Origin: Microbacterium sp. 8M
GTDB lineage: Bacteria > Actinomycetota > Actinomycetes > Actinomycetales > Microbacteriaceae
Direction of reading: 5' to 3'
NCBI RefSeq assembly: GCF_902506375.1
Contig: NZ_LR733284.1
Location: 2,235,685-2,299,684 of the forward strand
Length of the DNA stretch: 64,000 nt
In this document: in pieces, positions 44,659 to 54,822 of the stretch
Layout: each line of letters opens with the position of its first letter
Position numbering within the stretch: the stretch's first letter is position 1
Translations under genes and position numbers: made by a program
Notes under the pieces: model-generated
The model's database searches: none
The model's input: only the letters and a program-made list of their open reading frames with translations
Told to the model about the DNA's origin: nothing

Positions 44659-45222
44659 TCACTTGAGCGTCAGGGTCATCCTGCCGATCTCGGTCTGCTT
44701 CACGTTCCGCAAGGCCACAAGATCCACCGGCGTTGTCTCATCGTCGAGGGCGTAGGCCACCGCATTCGCAACCGTGCCGCCCTTCTTGATCTCCTCCATC
44801 TGCGTCTCGAGAAAGGCCTGATCGGGAAGCGAGGCGACGTGGAGTTCATTCACGGAGTCGGGGTTGTTGTCCTGGTACGCCGCGAACAGGAAGATCCACT
44901 CCATCGGATCCTTCTTCTTGTCCGAGAGGTTGGTGATGTCGTACCAGAAGGCGATGACGGGCTTGTCCCCGTATTCGTTGCCCGGCTGCCCCACCGGGAT
45001 CACCTTGTGATCGGTGATGACGATCTTGATCTCGGGTGTCGTGAGAACACCGTCCTCGAAGGAGTAGCCGTTCGTGGTGCCGGGATCGCCAGAGGCGCTC
45101 GACGCGGCACCCGTGCCCGCGGGCACCGTAGCTGCCGGCTCGGCGGTCGGGGCCATTGTGCTGCAACCGCTGAGAATCACAGCGACCGCGCCGAGCGCGA
45201 GCAGCATCGAAGGCTTCTTCAT
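44659..45222 (-). CDS. DUF5067-like lipoprotein
   Basis: This 187-aa secreted protein has an N-terminal signal and lipobox (MKKPSMLLALGAVAVILSGC) and a Ser/Ala/Pro linker. The DUF5067-like domain follows: IKIVITDHKVIPVG, NEYGDKPVIAFWYDITN and DKKKDPMEWIFLFAAYQD. The domain is a beta-sandwich of unknown function in Gram-positive lipoproteins. GAGGGGA lies upstream of the ATG. It is divergent from an XRE regulator and shares an operator with it. Confidence 0.8.
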   Translation of the reverse strand: MKKPSMLLALGAVAVILSGCSTMAPTAEPAATVPAGTGAASSASGDPGTTNGYSFEDGVLTTPEIKIVITDHKVIPVGQPGNEYGDKPVIAFWYDITNLSDKKKDPMEWIFLFAAYQDNNPDSVNELHVASLPDQAFLETQMEEIKKGGTVANAVAYALDDETTPVDLVALRNVKQTEIGRMTLTLK

Positions 45223-45260
45223 GTCCAGGTCCCCTCGGGTGAGGCGCCCTCCGGCGCCAA

Positions 45261-45286
45261 TACAGATAGCTGTACCGATAGTACAG
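45261..45286. promoter_or_regulatory. Triple TACAG/CTGTA operator
   Basis: Two perfect palindromes share an arm: TACAG-N4-CTGTA (45261-45274) and CTGTAC-N5-GTACAG (45270-45286). A -10-like TATGCT at 45292-45297 lies just downstream, so the right palindrome would cover the -35 of the XRE gene while the left faces the lipoprotein gene 39 bp away. Confidence 0.55.
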
Positions 45287-45330
45287 ATTCCTATGCTGAC
45301 TCATTGCACCTGCGCAGGTCGACTTGAGGG

Positions 45331-45618
45331 GTGCCCCACACGCCGCCCGAGCCCGACATGAATCAGCTTCGAGTGGCGTTCAACAAAGCCCGTCACGCGG
45401 CCAGCCTCACCTTCGATCAGCTCGCGGAGCGCTCGGGCGTGAGCCGCCAGACGCTGATCAACCTCTCGCAAGGCCGGCACTACGGAGATCTGAAGACCTG
45501 GCTGAAGCTCTCCGCGACGTTCGGCGTGGGGCTCGATGAACTGGTCAGCCCCGTGTGGGACGGGACGTCCGCGACGGAGGCGACGGCGTCCGACAGGACC
45601 CGCCGGGCACAGGGCTGA
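45331..45618 (+). CDS. XRE family transcriptional regulator
   Basis: This 95-aa DNA-binding protein has a helix-turn-helix LTFDQLAERSGVSRQTLINL (residues ~26-45), followed by SQGRHYGDLKTWLKLSATFG. There is no obvious effector domain, so it probably binds DNA directly as a dimer. The GTG at 45331 is used; an ATG at 45358 is the alternative, and neither has a well-spaced ribosome binding site. The TACAG operator lies 45-70 bp upstream, consistent with autoregulation and control of the divergent lipoprotein. Confidence 0.82.
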   Translation: MPHTPPEPDMNQLRVAFNKARHAASLTFDQLAERSGVSRQTLINLSQGRHYGDLKTWLKLSATFGVGLDELVSPVWDGTSATEATASDRTRRAQG

Positions 45619-45645
45619 GAACGAACGCGACCTCGGCGAGAGCGC

Positions 45646-46311
45646 TCAGCCGGCCGCGCCGGTCGCCCGCACGGCCGTCAGCCCGACGGCGGCCGGGCCG
45701 CGGCTCAGCACGTGGCCGCGCGCGAAGGCGAGCCGGCTCCAGCGGCCCGACGTCGTGACCGCCACCCGCTCGGCGCCGGAGATGAACCCGAACGCGTGCG
45801 CGGCGAACGCCACGCCTCGCGGCAGGCCGAGGAGGTCGTCGTCCGGCTCGCCCCAGATCGCGGCGCGGAGGGCGCGCACCGCGTCCTCGCCTGCGCCCGC
45901 GGGCGATCCGTGCGCGACCGCCGAGATCCCCCACTGCGCGCGCTGCGCGATCTCGTCGGCGCCGAGAGTGCCCGCCTGCGCCCAGCCGCCGCGCGGGGGC
46001 GCGATTCCCGCCCATGCGGGGCTGCGCCCGGTGTCCGGCAGGGCGAGCGCGCGCGGATCCTCGGTGGCAGTGAGCTCGTCGATGACGATGTCGCAGCGCA
46101 GTTCGGGGTCCGCGCGCACGATGCGCATCGCCAGGATCGTCGGGGTCGCGTCGAACAGCGTCTGCGGGGCGAGGGCGGCCGCGGTCATCGCGAGTACTCC
46201 GCCGTCGGCCTGCAGCCGTACGCCTTCGTCGCCGGCCCTGGCGGCCCGGGAGACGAAGGTGAGCGTGTCGCGCGCGGTCTCCGCGTCGGCGAGGATCAGA
46301 GGCGTGGGCAC
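45646..46311 (-). CDS. Uncharacterised actinobacterial protein
   Basis: This ~221-aa protein is not recognised. The protein contains LILADAETARDTLTFVSRAA at the N-terminus and GVAFAAHAFGFISGAERVAV near the end; it is Ala-rich with no signal peptide or clear membrane helix. The GTG at 46311 is assumed because the frame above it is unrelated in character; GAGGGC stands directly next to it, too close to act as a ribosome binding site. It lies divergent from tesB with a 63-bp gap. Confidence 0.6.
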   Translation of the reverse strand: MPTPLILADAETARDTLTFVSRAARAGDEGVRLQADGGVLAMTAAALAPQTLFDATPTILAMRIVRADPELRCDIVIDELTATEDPRALALPDTGRSPAWAGIAPPRGGWAQAGTLGADEIAQRAQWGISAVAHGSPAGAGEDAVRALRAAIWGEPDDDLLGLPRGVAFAAHAFGFISGAERVAVTTSGRWSRLAFARGHVLSRGPAAVGLTAVRATGAAG

Positions 46312-46374
46312 GCCCTCTAAACTAGCAATCGGCCCGCGGCGGAACCGCCCCGAGACCGCGGCGGAGAGGACCCC

Positions 46375-47259
46375 ATGGCTTCGGATGAGGACGCCCGGCG
46401 CTCGGTGGACATGCTGCTCGGGATCCTGGATCTCGGCTCGACGGACGCCCGCACCACCGAGGACATCTTCACCGGGGCCTCGCACCCGATGCCCACGGGC
46501 AGGATCTACGGCGGCCAGGTGCTCGGGCAGTCGATCATCGCGGCGGAGCGGACGATGCCCGACGGCCGGGTCCCGCACTCCATGCACGGCTACTTCCTCC
46601 GCCCGGGGGACGCCGCACAGGGTCTCACCTTCGCCGTCGACCGGATCCATGACGGCCGCTCGTTCTCGACCCGCCGATCGCAGGCCTACCAGAACGGCGT
46701 GCCGATCTTCTCGATGATCGCGTCCTTCCAGGACGAGAACCCGGGGATCGAGCACGCCGAGCCGATGCCGGACGGCATCCCGGATCCTGAGACGCTGCTG
46801 CCGGACGAGGAGCTCTCGGACGGGATCCACCCGCTCTCGCAGCGCATGCTGGCCGAGCGTCCCGTCGACATGCGCCACGTCGAGGGGCCGATCTTCCTCG
46901 GCGCCGGGGCGGAGCGGATCCCGCGTCAGGCGGTGTGGATGCGCCTGCGCGCGCCGTTCCCCGACGACCCCGCGCTGCACCGGGCCGCTCTCGCCTATCT
47001 CAGCGACATGTCCATCCAGGAGTCGATCCTGCGCGCTCACGGGCTGAGCTGGGCGGCACCGGGACTGAAGGTCGCGAGCCTCGACCACGCCATGTGGTGG
47101 CATCGCCCTGGCCGGGTCGACGAGTGGCTGCTGTACGTGCAGGACTCCCCCAACGCCCGCGGCGGACGCGGGCTGGCGCAGGGCCGGATCTACACGCGCG
47201 ACGGCGACCTGGTGGCCAGCGTGGCGCAGGAGATCACCATCCGCGTGCCCGAGGCCTGA
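46375..47259 (+). CDS. tesB: Acyl-CoA thioesterase II
   Basis: This 294-aa double-hotdog thioesterase hydrolyses medium- and long-chain acyl-CoA. GRIYGGQVLGQSIIAA, MHGYFLRPGD, AYLSDMS (catalytic Asp) and ASVAQEITIRV (catalytic Gln) are family motifs. It lies convergent with a second, single-hotdog thioesterase. Confidence 0.92.
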   Translation: MASDEDARRSVDMLLGILDLGSTDARTTEDIFTGASHPMPTGRIYGGQVLGQSIIAAERTMPDGRVPHSMHGYFLRPGDAAQGLTFAVDRIHDGRSFSTRRSQAYQNGVPIFSMIASFQDENPGIEHAEPMPDGIPDPETLLPDEELSDGIHPLSQRMLAERPVDMRHVEGPIFLGAGAERIPRQAVWMRLRAPFPDDPALHRAALAYLSDMSIQESILRAHGLSWAAPGLKVASLDHAMWWHRPGRVDEWLLYVQDSPNARGGRGLAQGRIYTRDGDLVASVAQEITIRVPEA

Positions 47260-47310
47260 GCCCCGCCTGCTCGGCAGTCGTCACACCCCTGCCCGTGACG
47301 CTACGGGCCC

Positions 47311-47842
47311 TCAGCGGTGGGCGTAGGTGATCGGCGGCCCGACGTACGGCGCCCAGGCGTCCCGCATCTCCTGCGAGATCCGGGTCGGCCGCCCCGTCGC
47401 GGCGTCGACGAGCACGATCACCGCCGTCGACCGCGCGTAGATCACCCGCTCTTCGAACGACGGGTCGTTGAACACCTCGTAGCAGACCTCGACGCTGGAT
47501 CCGCCGATCTTGCCGAACCACATCTGTACCTCGAGCGGGTGCCGCTGATACGGCACCGGTGCGAAGTACTCGATCTCCTGACGTGCCACGAGCGTCAGCG
47601 CGCCCGCGTCGAGCCCCGAGTCGAGCACAGCGGTGCTCGGGCCGTGCTCCCCCTCGCCCGGGCGCCAGAACGCCCGTACCCGCGCCTCCTCGAGCAGTTT
47701 CAGCATCGAGGTGTTGTTGACGTGGTTGAACGCGTCCAGATCGCCCCAGCGCAGCTGGATCGGGATGTGCAGGCGCTCGCCTGCCGCAGCCCCGTCGGGG
47801 GCCGCGGCGTCGGGAGCGTCCGCGTCCGACACCGTCGAACGG

Positions 47843-47850
<8 letters not shown>
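47311..47850 (-). CDS. Hotdog-fold acyl-CoA thioesterase (4HBT)
   Basis: This 179-aa single-hotdog protein has RWGDLDAFNHVNNTSMLKLL, with the catalytic Asp and the HVNN motif of the 4-hydroxybenzoyl-CoA thioesterase family. An N-terminal Asp/Ala-rich ~25 residues looks disordered. The start overlaps the end of ettA by 8 bp. Substrate unknown. Confidence 0.88.
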
Positions 47851-49522
<1,672 letters not shown>

Positions 49523-49630
49523 GAGGGCGCTCCTTCTGTCGTGATGACGACGATCGTGGTGACCAGGCGGACGACTGCGGGGATTCCGGCTCGCAGCCTC
49601 GGGATCGACACTCCAGCCTACCCGGGGTGG

Positions 49631-50140
49631 CTACGGTCCGAGCGTCGCCGTCCTGCCGACGAGGCATGCGCCGCCGTCCAGTTGCGGCAGCACCGCGGCG
49701 ACCGGGTCGCCGGTCGAGGGGCCGACCTGTCCCACGAGGCACTCGCGGTCGCCCCAGCGCACCGAGAACTGGATGCTCTCGGCCGGATTGCCGACCGTCG
49801 AATGATCCTCGGTCAGCTGCATCGCGCTGCGGTCGAACCCCGCGGCCACCAGCGCGTCGATGTAGGCACGCCCCGAGGCGCGCTGTTCGGAGGCCCAGAC
49901 CCGGACGGTTACGGCACGGAACAGCGGAAGGTTGTCGTCGGCGCTGCCCGACGGCACCAGTACCGGGGCCGTCGGAACGGTCGCCGGGCGGGAGGACTGC
50001 GCCGTGGTGGACGGCATCGCAGAGGCACTCGGGCCCGGGTGCGAGACAGTGCTGCACGCCGCCAGCGTCAGGGCCAACGCCACAGCGCCGGCGGCGGCCA
50101 GGGCCGCCCGCGGCGCGGCGATCGCCGGTCGTCTGAGCAC
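49631..50140 (-). CDS. DUF6993-type lipoprotein
   Basis: This 169-aa protein has a Sec signal and lipobox (AAGAVALALTLAAC), a Ser/Thr/Pro linker, and a small domain containing FRAVTVRVWASEQR, YIDALVAAGFDRSAMQL and SIQFSVRWGDRECLVGQ. This domain resembles DUF6993 of Microbacteriaceae. Function unknown. It is divergent from isocitrate lyase. Confidence 0.75.
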   Translation of the reverse strand: MLRRPAIAAPRAALAAAGAVALALTLAACSTVSHPGPSASAMPSTTAQSSRPATVPTAPVLVPSGSADDNLPLFRAVTVRVWASEQRASGRAYIDALVAAGFDRSAMQLTEDHSTVGNPAESIQFSVRWGDRECLVGQVGPSTGDPVAAVLPQLDGGACLVGRTATLGP

Positions 50141-50295
50141 GGATCGAGTCTACGGTGCGGGCGGGCTTGCGGTTCGCAGAATTTTGCCCGATCTTCACGT
50201 CGCAAACGTCCGAAAGGACCGAGACTCATTAGGCATGGTGGAACCAACCCGCCGGGACAGCCGCTCCCGCAGCGCACCATCACACGGAGGAAATC

Positions 50296-51891
50296 ATGAC
50301 CGCTTTCCAGGACGACATCGAGGCCATCGAAGCCCTCAAGAAGCAGTACGGATCCAGCTGGGATGCGATCAACCCGGAGTCCGTCGCCCGCATGCGGGCG
50401 CAGAACCGCTTCAAGACGGGCCTGGAGATCGCCCAGTACACGGCCGACATCATGCGTCGGGACATGGACGAGTACGACGCGGACTCGTCGGTCTACACCC
50501 AGTCGCTCGGCGTCTGGCACGGATTCATCGGCCAGCAGAAGCTGATCTCGATCAAGAAGCATCTGAAGAGCACCAACAAGCGCTACCTGTACCTCTCCGG
50601 CTGGATGGTCGCCGCGCTCCGCTCGGAGTTCGGCCCGCTCCCCGACCAGTCGATGCACGAGAAGACCTCGGTTCCCGCCCTCATCGAGGAGCTCTACACG
50701 TTCCTGCGTCAGGCCGATGCGCGCGAGCTCGACCTTCTCTTCACGAAGCTCGACGAGGCCCGCGCCGCGGGCGACGAGACGGCGGTCGAGTTCATCCAGT
50801 CGCAGATCGACAACTACGAGACCCACGTCGTGCCGATCATCGCCGACATCGACGCGGGCTTCGGCAACCCCGAGGCGACCTACCTGCTCGCCAAGAAGAT
50901 GATCGAGGCCGGGGCCTGCGCGATCCAGATCGAGAACCAGGTCTCGGACGAGAAGCAGTGCGGCCACCAGGACGGCAAGGTGACCGTTCCGCATCAGGAC
51001 TTCCTCGCCAAGATCAACGCGGTCCGCTACGCGTTCCTCGAGCTCGGCATCGACAACGGGATCATCGTCGCGCGCACCGACTCCCTCGGAGCGGGTCTCA
51101 CCCAGAAGCTCGCCGTCTCGGCGGTGCCGGGCGACCTCGGCGACCAGTACAACGCGTTCCTCGACGTCGAGGAGATCAGCGAGCACGACCTGAACGACGG
51201 CGACGTCGTGATCCGCCGCGAGGGACGCCTGCTGCGCCCGAAGCGCCTGGCCAGCAACCTCTACCAGTTCCGCCCCGGCACGGGTGAGGACCGGGTCGTG
51301 CTGGACTGCATCACGTCGCTGCAGCACGGTGCCGACCTGCTCTGGATCGAGACCGAGAAGCCCCACGTGGAGCAGATCGCCGGAATGGTGGACCGGATCC
51401 GCGAGGTCATCCCGAACGCGAAGCTCGTGTACAACAACAGCCCGTCGTTCAACTGGACCCTCAACTTCCGCCAGCAGGTGTTCGACCAGCTCGCCACGCA
51501 GGGCGAGGACGTGTCGGCCTACGACCGCGGCAACCTGATGAGCGTCGAATACGACGGCACCGAGCTCGCCCGGCTCGCGGACGAGAAGATCCGCACCTTC
51601 CAGCGCGACGGCTCGGCGCGTGCGGGGATCTTCCACCACCTCATCACCCTGCCGACCTACCACACGGCAGCGCTGTCGACCGACAACCTGGCGAAGGGCT
51701 ACTTCGGCGACGAGGGCATGCTCACCTACGTCCGCGACGTGCAGCGCCGCGAGATCCGGGAGGGAATCGCGACGGTCAAGCACCAGAACATGGCGGGCAG
51801 CGACATCGGCGACAACCACAAGGAGTACTTCGCCGGCGCCGCCGCCCTCAAGGCGGGCGGCAAGGACAACACGATGAACCAGTTCAGCTGA
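50296..51891 (+). CDS. aceA: Isocitrate lyase (long, Pseudomonas-type)
   Basis: This 531-aa enzyme splits isocitrate to succinate and glyoxylate in the glyoxylate shunt. DEKQCGHQDGKVTVP carries the catalytic Cys222; the K-Q-C-G-H-Q form and the ~530 length match the isocitrate lyase subclass of Pseudomonas rather than the ~430-aa Corynebacterium type. ADIDAGFGNPEATY and NNSPSFNW are other hallmarks. GGAGGAAATC precedes the ATG. It allows growth on acetate or fatty acids, in keeping with the two thioesterase genes nearby. Confidence 0.95.
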   Translation: MTAFQDDIEAIEALKKQYGSSWDAINPESVARMRAQNRFKTGLEIAQYTADIMRRDMDEYDADSSVYTQSLGVWHGFIGQQKLISIKKHLKSTNKRYLYLSGWMVAALRSEFGPLPDQSMHEKTSVPALIEELYTFLRQADARELDLLFTKLDEARAAGDETAVEFIQSQIDNYETHVVPIIADIDAGFGNPEATYLLAKKMIEAGACAIQIENQVSDEKQCGHQDGKVTVPHQDFLAKINAVRYAFLELGIDNGIIVARTDSLGAGLTQKLAVSAVPGDLGDQYNAFLDVEEISEHDLNDGDVVIRREGRLLRPKRLASNLYQFRPGTGEDRVVLDCITSLQHGADLLWIETEKPHVEQIAGMVDRIREVIPNAKLVYNNSPSFNWTLNFRQQVFDQLATQGEDVSAYDRGNLMSVEYDGTELARLADEKIRTFQRDGSARAGIFHHLITLPTYHTAALSTDNLAKGYFGDEGMLTYVRDVQRREIREGIATVKHQNMAGSDIGDNHKEYFAGAAALKAGGKDNTMNQFS

Positions 51892-51904
51892 ACGCTCTCC
51901 TACC

Positions 51905-51942
51905 GGACCGGGTCCTGGCCAGTGCCGGGGCCCGGTCCTTTG
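51905..51942 (+). terminator. Terminator after aceA
   Basis: A perfect 8-bp stem (GGACCGGG / CCCGGTCC) with an 18-nt loop, possibly extended by inner pairing, ends in TTTGC 13 bp past the aceA stop. Confidence 0.6.
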
Positions 51943-51964
51943 CATGCGCCCCTCGCCGCGCGGC

Positions 51965-52435
51965 TCAGTAGGGCACCTGCTCGGAGCCGGGCGTCGCCCA
52001 TGCATCACCGGATCCGCCCGACGCGCCGACCGCGGCGAGGCCGGACGTCTCGGGATCGGCCGGTTCCGGCGATCCCGGGTGCGCCGTGCGATGGAAGGTG
52101 CCGCGTCCGCGACGCAGGTCCGGGCCGATGCTGTCCGCATCGATCTCCACGCTCAGGTTGCGCCGGCCCTCCTTGTTCTCCCACTCGCGCAGCCGCAGAC
52201 GCCCGGTGACGATGACGGCGTCCCCCTTGCTCAGGGAGGCGGCGGCGTTCTCGGCCAGGGCGCGGTACGCCTTGACCTCGAACCAGTTCGTGCTGGCATC
52301 GACCCACGCGCCCGTGCTGTCCTGGCGCCGGTGGTTGGTCGCCATCCGGAAGCTCAGCGTGGCGATTCCGGTCGTCGTACTGCCCCGCTCCGGCGCCGTG
52401 GCGATGTTGCCCACGACGGTGATGGTGTCGGCCAT
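51965..52435 (-). CDS. ssb: Single-stranded DNA-binding protein
   Basis: This 156-aa OB-fold protein has ITVVGNIATAPERGSTTTG, ATLSFRMATNHRRQD, NWFEVKAYRALAENAA and SKGDAVIVTGRLRLREW. The C-terminus lacks the acidic DDDIPF-type tip used to bind partner proteins; it ends WATPGSEQVPY instead. This suggests an accessory SSB with partners different from the replicative one. AGGAGAG lies before the ATG at 52435. Confidence 0.88.
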   Translation of the reverse strand: MADTITVVGNIATAPERGSTTTGIATLSFRMATNHRRQDSTGAWVDASTNWFEVKAYRALAENAAASLSKGDAVIVTGRLRLREWENKEGRRNLSVEIDADSIGPDLRRGRGTFHRTAHPGSPEPADPETSGLAAVGASGGSGDAWATPGSEQVPY

Positions 52436-52596
52436 GGTTGCTCTCCTCTGCTGTCGCGGAGCCCGCATCGACTCCGACCTGCAGAGATCGTGACGCTCCG
52501 GCGCGGGGCATTGTGAGCGATCAGCGCAACCCGTGTGAAAGCGGCACGGCGCCGAGGCTGTGCAGGACGTCCGTTCCGTGAAGCAGCAGAACCTGT

Positions 52597-53229
52597 TCAG
52601 TGCACGACGAGCAGCAGCGCAGCGACCGCGATGAACAGTGCGCCGAACACGACGTTCAGCGTCCGCTGGCCCCGGCGGCCTGAGGTGAGCCTGCGGAAGC
52701 TCCGAGCGGTCGCAGCGAAGACGAACCACATCACGATCACGTCGATCACCACGGTCGTCCCGATGAGGATCAGGTACTGCGGCCAGGGGTCGCGGTCGAG
52801 GCGGATGAACTGCGGGACGAAAGCGAGGAAGAAGATGATCGCCTTCGGGTTGAGCAGGTTCACCCAGAACCCGCGGCGCAGCATCGGCCACCGGCCCTCC
52901 CGCGACCTCTCCAGATCCTGCTCCTCGACCGCATCAGGAACGCGCGCGATGATCAGCCGGATCCCGAGATAGACCAGATATGCCGCGCCGACATAGCGGA
53001 TCGTCTCGAACAGCCAGGGGATGCGTGCGACGAGCAGGCCGACACCGGCAGCGACGATCGCCACGTGGACGACGAGCGCAAGCTGCTGGCCCACGATGCC
53101 CCAGATGGAACGCCGCCACCCCTCGTTCAGGGAGTTGGTCATCGTGTTGATGGCACCGGCCCCCGGCGTGAGGCTGATCACCAGGCACGCCACCACCAGG
53201 GAGAGCCACACAGTCACGGTCACCAGCAC
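52597..53229 (-). CDS. LysE family amino-acid exporter
   Basis: This 210-aa membrane protein of the LysE/RhtB family has VTVWLSLVVACLVISLTPGA, whose PGA turn is the family hallmark, and six transmembrane segments, ending FGALFIAVAALLLVVH. It probably exports an amino acid such as threonine or homoserine. The GTG at 53229 has GGAAG 10 bp upstream; an ATG at 53256 and later GTGs are alternatives. Confidence 0.88.
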   Translation of the reverse strand: MLVTVTVWLSLVVACLVISLTPGAGAINTMTNSLNEGWRRSIWGIVGQQLALVVHVAIVAAGVGLLVARIPWLFETIRYVGAAYLVYLGIRLIIARVPDAVEEQDLERSREGRWPMLRRGFWVNLLNPKAIIFFLAFVPQFIRLDRDPWPQYLILIGTTVVIDVIVMWFVFAATARSFRRLTSGRRGQRTLNVVFGALFIAVAALLLVVH

Positions 53230-53325
53230 AGTGTAGGGACTTCCGCGCGCTCGCATGTGCACGGGCCGAGCCGCGGGGAGCGAATGTCGGTGGCCGTCCT
53301 TATGTTCGAAGGTGAAGGAGGAGCC

Positions 53326-53589
53326 ATGACCACGAACACCACCCCCGCACCCACCATCCGCTGGGCCACGCCCGTTCTCAGCCGCGCCGTCGAGACCCTG
53401 CAGCCCGCCGGTGAACGACTCTGGCGCGTCGTCGACGACCGCGGGACGATCCGGGGTCACCTCCGCATCGTGCCGCACGACCTCGGTCTGCGCTACCGCG
53501 CCGAGCGGCTCCACCTGCCGTCGGGGATGTTCCGCATCGTCGGCGACTTCTGGAGCGCCGACGATGCCGTCGCGGCTCTCCGGTTCTAG
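53326..53589 (+). CDS. Small uncharacterised protein
   Basis: This 87-aa protein, MTTNTTPAPTIRWATPVLS..., ends FRIVGDFWSADDAVAALRF. It looks like a small alpha/beta protein with no signal or membrane helix. GAAGGAGGAGCC is a strong ribosome binding site for the ATG at 53326, which supports a real gene. Relatives are not recognised. Confidence 0.65.
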   Translation: MTTNTTPAPTIRWATPVLSRAVETLQPAGERLWRVVDDRGTIRGHLRIVPHDLGLRYRAERLHLPSGMFRIVGDFWSADDAVAALRF

Positions 53590-53744
53590 CACCGCGCCCC
53601 GTCCCTCGCACCGCCCCCGTCCGTCTCTCGACGGCCGGTTCTTGGCGAATCCTTAGCGGGCCTCGGCGAACATGGATCCTCGGCGCGTCGATCGGAGCGC
53701 GCCCACGCCGGCCTCTGCGCCGCTGCAAGGGATGAGGATCCTCG

Positions 53745-54440
53745 ATGGCCCACGCGCACAACGCCCAGCACGCGACGAGCATCGGAATCGAGCGCGCGTC
53801 CTCCCGGCCGCTCGTGGACATCGCGACCGCCGTCGTCGGCGCGGTCGCGGTCATCGTCCTGGGGCTCGTGATGAAGGCGACCCAGGCCGACGAGGGTATC
53901 GTCGTCGCGCTGAACCGGAGCCACACGGGATGGTGGGGCGCGCTCGGCTCCGCGGTCTACCGCGGGATCGAGCCCGTGCCCGCCGTCGTGATCACCCTGG
54001 TCATCGCCGTTCTGGTCTGGGTCGTGTCGCGATCTCTGCGCACGGCGATCCTGTTCGGCCTCACCGTGGCGTTCACCTGGCTGCCGGTCGCGGCGGTCAA
54101 GGTCCTCGTCGACCGACCGCGCCCCGACGCAGCGCTGCTCGCGCACCCGTTCTCGCCGCTGCAGACCGACGGGTCCTTCCCCAGCGGCCACACGGCCTAC
54201 GTCGTCGCCCTCGCGATCACGTTCTGGTTCTTGCTGCGGGGCACCCGGTTCGCGTGGCTTCCCGTGGTCCTGGGCGTCATCGCCACGGCGGTCATCGGCC
54301 TCGCCGTCGTCAGCGACGGCCTGCACTTCCCCACCGACGTGCTCGGCTCCGTGATCTGGGCCCTCACCACGGCCGCAGCGGTACGCTGGCTCATCGTCGA
54401 CGTGATCGCCGCGCGCATCGGCCGCCGCCGCACCGAGTGA
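53745..54440 (+). CDS. PAP2 family phosphatase
   Basis: This 231-aa membrane phosphatase acts on lipid phosphates. The three catalytic motifs are KVLVDRPRP (K-x6-R-P), FPSGHTAY (P-S-G-H) and VVSDGLHFPTDV (S-x-x-x-H-x-x-x-D; the usual Arg after Ser is Asp). Six transmembrane segments surround them. It probably removes phosphate from undecaprenyl or phosphatidate-like lipids. Confidence 0.88.
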   Translation: MAHAHNAQHATSIGIERASSRPLVDIATAVVGAVAVIVLGLVMKATQADEGIVVALNRSHTGWWGALGSAVYRGIEPVPAVVITLVIAVLVWVVSRSLRTAILFGLTVAFTWLPVAAVKVLVDRPRPDAALLAHPFSPLQTDGSFPSGHTAYVVALAITFWFLLRGTRFAWLPVVLGVIATAVIGLAVVSDGLHFPTDVLGSVIWALTTAAAVRWLIVDVIAARIGRRRTE

Positions 54441-54481
54441 CGCACGATTCTCCCGCCGAACGTCGGAGGCCCTCACTAGCG

Positions 54482-54718
54482 TCGTTCGATCATCTCCCCC
54501 AGTTCACGAAGACCTTCGAGATCGCGCGCGCGATCACCGCGTCGACGCGCTCCTGGTCGACGATCGCTGAGGAGATCGCCAAGTGCGACGTGGTCTGCGC
54601 CAATTGCCACCGGCGCCGGACAGCCATGCGCGCCAGAACGCGCAAGTACCTGATCTCGCAAGCGCTGGCGGATCCTCGATCAAGCAGTCCCGATATGCTG
54701 AGCAGCGACCCCCAGTAG
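54482..54718 (+). pseudogene. HNH endonuclease, truncated C-terminal fragment
   Basis: From 54482 the plus strand reads SFDHLPQFTKTFEIARAIT, then IAEEIAKCDVVCANCHRRRT. This matches the second half of small HNH proteins: the D-H pair, the C-x-x-C-H and R-R-R-T tail. The first zinc pair (C-x-x-C) and the N-terminus are missing, and no start codon precedes it. The frame only stops inside tRNA-Arg. It is probably the remnant of a mobile or phage-borne nuclease. Confidence 0.6.
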
Positions 54719-54780
54719 CTCAGCGGAAGAGCATCGACCTTCTAAGTCGCCGGTCGCACGTTCGAATCGTGCCTGGGGGA
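54709..54780 (+). tRNA. tRNA-Arg (anticodon TCT)
   Basis: Acceptor CCCCCAG pairs with CTGGGGG; the D-arm is GCTCAGCGGAAGAGC; the anticodon loop CTTCTAA gives anticodon TCT; the T-arm is GTTCGAATC; discriminator A, no encoded CCA. One anticodon-stem pair appears mismatched. Confidence 0.9.
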
Positions 54781-54822
54781 CGATAGCCCGGACGCCCGAG
54801 GTCGCGTCAGTAGGATGGCGGC

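Noticed and set aside
50141..50295. Possible RamB-like site (GCAAAC) upstream of aceA
   Set aside because: Only a half-match to the Corynebacterium motif I remember; too weak to call.
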